Below, piece by piece: positions 25,001 through 27,437 of a stretch of DNA of 27,437 nucleotides. The position numbers and the translations under genes were made by a program. Origin of the DNA: PUPG01 sp041686485 (GTDB lineage: Bacteria; Bacteroidota; Bacteroidia; Bacteroidales; UBA7960); the NCBI GenBank assembly GCA_041686485.1, contig JAWLDT010000029.1, positions 1 through 27,437 on the forward strand, in the 5' to 3' direction. Every line of letters starts with the position of its first letter. Within the stretch, counting starts at the first letter, position 1. The notes under the pieces were generated by a model. It was given only the letters and a program-made list of their open reading frames with translations, was not told where the DNA came from and searched no databases.

Positions 25001-26008
25001 ATGCATCAAATATTCATGCGCATTTTAAAAAAGCTTTTGCCCTGTCTGTTTTTACTTCCAATAAATTCGCATGCCCTGCAGGATGCAAACCTTTTTGATT
25101 ATATTGATACTTATCAATACATAGCCATTGCTGAGATGCGGGAATCAGGCATACCGGCCAGTATCAAGATGGCACAGGCCATCCTGGAATCCGGATTTGG
25201 AAACAGCGAACTGGCCGTGTTTGCCAATAATCATTTCGGGATCAAATGCCATGAGTGGTCAGGTGACACTTATTACTATGACGATGATGCCCCCAACGAA
25301 TGCTTCCGGCTATATGATGACCCGGTAAATTCTTTTCTCGACCATACAGCGTTCCTGACCACCCGGCCGAGGTATGCCTTTCTTTTCGAGCTCGGCCCAA
25401 CAGACTATGAGGCATGGGCATACGGGCTAAGTCAGGCCGGCTACGCGACCAACCCGAATTATCCATCTCTCCTGATCGGAATTATTGAAAGATACGACCT
25501 CGATGAGTTGGATAAAAAAGCCATGGATGACAGCTATGAGCTGGCCGATCATCAATGGGAAGGACGGGACAACAGGACACATGTCAGCTCAAAAACCGAA
25601 GAGAACCAACGCGCACCGATAGCTATAAGGGGAAACAGAGAGATCCTATCTTATAACCGCATCAACTATGTCGTGGCGCGGGCGGGAGACACACCAAAAA
25701 CACTGGCCAGGGATCTGGATATGCGACGTTGGCAGATCGTTCGATATAATGACCTGAAAGAAGGCGATACGCTGGAGGCCGGACAGCGTGTGTACATTCA
25801 ACCCAAAAGACGCCGTGGTGAAGAAAAATACCATATAGCTAAAAAAGGCGACACCATGGCAGACATTTCTCAGAAATATGGCATTCGTATCGAAAACCTT
25901 TACAGGCGGAACGATATGAAATATGGCATGGAGCCTGAACCCGGTCAAAAAATCCTCTTGCGCGGCTACAAAGGCCTGTTTGTTCAATATCTTTTCCGAC
26001 GACCATAA
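25001..26008 (+). CDS. Secreted glucosaminidase (GH73-type) with two LysM domains
   Basis: From ATG 25001 the protein has 335 aa; ATG 25016 is an alternative that leaves a typical signal peptide (MRILKKLLPCLFLLP...HA). The GH73-like domain (about 33-165) has catalytic Glu63 in AILESGFGNSELA, and NHFGIKC. Two LysM modules (about 223-268 and 277-321) follow and should bind peptidoglycan. The enzyme probably cuts the N-acetylglucosaminyl bond of the glycan strand during growth or separation. The frame is open further upstream (ATG 24869), but that part overlaps rsmG and is not conserved in type. Confidence 0.9.
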   Translation: MHQIFMRILKKLLPCLFLLPINSHALQDANLFDYIDTYQYIAIAEMRESGIPASIKMAQAILESGFGNSELAVFANNHFGIKCHEWSGDTYYYDDDAPNECFRLYDDPVNSFLDHTAFLTTRPRYAFLFELGPTDYEAWAYGLSQAGYATNPNYPSLLIGIIERYDLDELDKKAMDDSYELADHQWEGRDNRTHVSSKTEENQRAPIAIRGNREILSYNRINYVVARAGDTPKTLARDLDMRRWQIVRYNDLKEGDTLEAGQRVYIQPKRRRGEEKYHIAKKGDTMADISQKYGIRIENLYRRNDMKYGMEPEPGQKILLRGYKGLFVQYLFRRP

Positions 26009-26195
26009 CCCTGTTTACATCCGCTACAGACAAAATACCCACACAGCCATATATCATGTTTTTTTACCCTGAAGGAAATCCGCCATCTTCAACAAAAGCA
26101 ACCAGGGATAATCTTCACAGAAAGACTTGAAAAGGCAGATAGGGCAAATTTCAGCTTCATGGCAATGTTTCACCATAAAAAATCGATTCCTGCTT

Positions 26196-26474
26196 ATGAT
26201 AGAAGTCCTGACATTAATGATTGGCGGCATGATAACGGGTTATTTGCTGCGTGGCAACATTAAGCTCATCCGCCTGGTCGACAAGTTAATCATCTGGAGT
26301 ATTTTCCTGCTGTTATTTTTGCTGGGACTGGGCATTGGCAGCTCTCCGGAACTGATGTCGAGGCTCCCTTCCCTGGGCTTTTCTGCCCTGTTGTTCAGCC
26401 TTGGTGGCATCCTGGGTAGCATACTGCTGGGACTGTTCATATGGAAGCTATACTTTTCAGGAAAATCGTTTTAG
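26196..26474 (+). CDS. LysO family exporter, N-terminal part (small subunit)
   Basis: The 92-aa membrane protein has three hydrophobic helices and starts MIEVLTLMIGGMITGYLLRG, like the N-terminal third of the lysine exporter LysO (YbjE, DUF340). ATG 26196 is chosen because the helix starts there; ATG 26127 would add 23 non-hydrophobic residues. The stop lies one base before the next start, so the two genes are translated together. Together with the following gene it adds up to a full-length LysO. Confidence 0.82.
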   Translation: MIEVLTLMIGGMITGYLLRGNIKLIRLVDKLIIWSIFLLLFLLGLGIGSSPELMSRLPSLGFSALLFSLGGILGSILLGLFIWKLYFSGKSF

Positions 26475-26475
26475 G

Positions 26476-27093
26476 ATGAAAAACAGTTTGAAAATATTGC
26501 TTGCTTTTGCCGTTGGTATTATGCTGGGCCAGTCAGGATGGCTGACGTCCTTCCCTGCTGATGCTGACCCGGCTAAATACGCCCTGTATCTGCTGATGTT
26601 TCTGGTAGGTATCAGCATCGGGGCTGACCCGCGCTCATGGTCACTTTTGAAGAAACAGGGCCGCTGGCTGTTTTTTGTGCCGCTGGCAACCATTACCGGC
26701 ACCTTTGCAGGAACACTGCTGGTGACTTTCTTTATCAGTGATGTAAACCTATGGGAAGGACTGGCTGTCGGGGCAGGTTTTGGCTATTACAGCCTGTCGA
26801 GCATCATTATCACCCAGATGCACAGCGAATCATTGGGGGTGATCGCCCTGCTTTCCAATGTGATTCGTGAAATCATCACCCTGATCATGGCGCCCCTGAT
26901 GGTCATATGGTTTGGGAAACTCTCTCCCATCATGTCAGCAGGTGCAACAAGTATGGATACCACACTGCCTGTCATCACCACAACGTCCGGAAAAGAATAT
27001 GCGATCATCGCCCTTTTTCACGGCATCGTGCTTACCATCCTGGTCCCCCTGATGGTGACTTTCATCCTGAATCTTAATAGTTATTTTGGATGA
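26476..27093 (+). CDS. lysO: LysO family exporter, C-terminal part (large subunit)
   Basis: The 205-aa membrane protein corresponds to the C-terminal two-thirds of LysO, with LLMFLVGISIGADP, the GFGYYSLSSIIITQ segment and NVIREIITLIMAPLM, all typical of this family. LysO in E. coli exports L-lysine and toxic analogues such as thialysine. The start at ATG 26476 follows the stop of the small subunit gene after one base. The upstream frame (to 26401) lies within the previous gene and is not used. Confidence 0.87.
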   Translation: MKNSLKILLAFAVGIMLGQSGWLTSFPADADPAKYALYLLMFLVGISIGADPRSWSLLKKQGRWLFFVPLATITGTFAGTLLVTFFISDVNLWEGLAVGAGFGYYSLSSIIITQMHSESLGVIALLSNVIREIITLIMAPLMVIWFGKLSPIMSAGATSMDTTLPVITTTSGKEYAIIALFHGIVLTILVPLMVTFILNLNSYFG

Positions 27094-27103
27094 AGGCCGG
27101 GGG

Positions 27104-27321
27104 AGCTGGAAGCAGAGAAGAAGTTAGAAGTTAGAAGTTGGAAGGTAGAGGTTAGATAGAGAAGTCTCAGAGGTGGTAGCTGGAAGGAAGAAGAAAATAG
27201 CTCGAAGCTCGAAGCTCGAAGCTGGAAGGAAGAAAGAAGATAGCTCGAAGCTCGAAGCTGGAAGCAGAGAAGAGATTAGAGGTTAGAGGTTGGAGGTTAG
27301 AAGTTAGATGAGAAGTCTTAG
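27104..27321. repeat. Heptad repeats GAAGTTA / GAAGCTC / GAGGTTA in a higher-order duplication
   Basis: Tandem 7-bp units of the form GARGYTN run through the segment. A larger module of about 67 bp appears twice: AGCTGGAAGCAGAGAAG at 27104-27120 and 27256-27272, each followed by heptads and ending TTAGAT(A)GAGAAGTCT(C/T)AG at 27170 and 27321. Between them two GCTCGAA blocks, each preceded by AGCTGGAAGGAAGAA, are also duplicated. Confidence 0.9.
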
Positions 27322-27354
27322 GAGTGAAGCTTGAGGGATGAAGTGAAAAGATGT

Positions 27355-27437
27355 AGGCCGGACTTGGCCGGCCTGCCATTTACAAAAAGAAGCAGTGGTA
27401 GCCGCAGCACTTGGGCTGCGTAACATTTACAAAAAGA
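27355..27437 (+). repeat. 47-bp tandem hairpin repeat, second locus, cut by window end
   Basis: Two hairpins share the loop ACTTGG: AGGCCGG/CCGGCCT (27355-27374) and CGCAGC/GCTGCG (27403-27420). The loops are 47 bp apart and each hairpin is followed by CATTTACAAAAAGA. The sequence is the reverse complement of the array at 11956-12013 with few differences. The window stops inside the second unit. Confidence 0.88.

Larger units (their letters stand above)
27094..27437. other. 344-bp repeat-rich non-coding end of window
   Basis: No gene is seen after lysO. The region consists almost only of purine-rich 7-bp repeats (27104-27321) and the hairpin tandem repeat (27355-27437). The minus-strand frame 27167-27379 is a translation of the heptads. 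Confidence 0.8.

Overview
The window is a stretch of bacterial chromosome, most likely from a member of the Bacteroidota. The evidence is the RecA, RsmG, FtsE, NhaC and split LysO proteins, together with several promoters of the Bacteroidota form (-33 TTTG/TTG, -7 TAnnTTTG). Many secreted proteins have short Lys-Lys signal peptides or lipoboxes. The DMSO-reductase operon points to anaerobic respiration. The acidic secreted proteins and the Na+/H+ antiporter fit a marine or saline habitat, but that is inference. No rRNA, tRNA, CRISPR array, phage or transposase gene was seen.

Layout. 1-786: 3' part of a tRNA-dihydrouridine synthase gene. 787-1041: heptanucleotide repeats and a promoter. 1042-2518: a convergent pair, a short Mrp/NBP35-type ATPase (+) and a DUF169 protein (-); their two promoters carry the same 17-bp palindromic sequence. 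2848-5452: nhaC-type antiporter overlapped by a family-4-like glycosyltransferase. 5454-11787 (all -): FtsE-type ATPase, M3 metallopeptidase lipoprotein, tricorn-like S41 protease. 11864-12013: a 46-bp tandem repeat array. 12116-20065 (all +): secreted M28 peptidase, dmsA, dmsB, dmsC, a large fusion protein (membrane region plus THEP1-like NTPase) and mobA. 20201-24903 (all -): VanY-type carboxypeptidase, S9 peptidase, recA, rsmG. 25001-27093 (+): glucosaminidase with two LysM domains, then a lysine exporter LysO split over two genes. 27094-27437: more heptad repeats, then a second copy of the tandem hairpin repeat that runs off the window end.

How the genes fit together. The central operon looks like a self-contained respiratory module. 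DmsC oxidises menaquinol, DmsB carries electrons through four [4Fe-4S] clusters, and DmsA reduces DMSO or another S/N-oxide at a bis-MGD molybdenum site. MobA makes that cofactor. Between dmsC and mobA lies the most unusual gene: one polypeptide with a membrane region like an ECF S-component, a second membrane region that may be EcfT-like, and a THEP1-family P-loop NTPase. A role in cofactor or precursor supply is inferred from position only. The flanking genes are mainly secreted peptidases (M3, S41, M28, S9) and cell-wall hydrolases (VanY, glucosaminidase), which fits peptide scavenging and wall remodelling.

The other notable signals are non-coding: the operator shared by the Mrp-like and DUF169 genes, the dispersed hairpin repeat with a constant ACTTGG loop and changing stems, and the recurrent 7-bp repeats in gene gaps.
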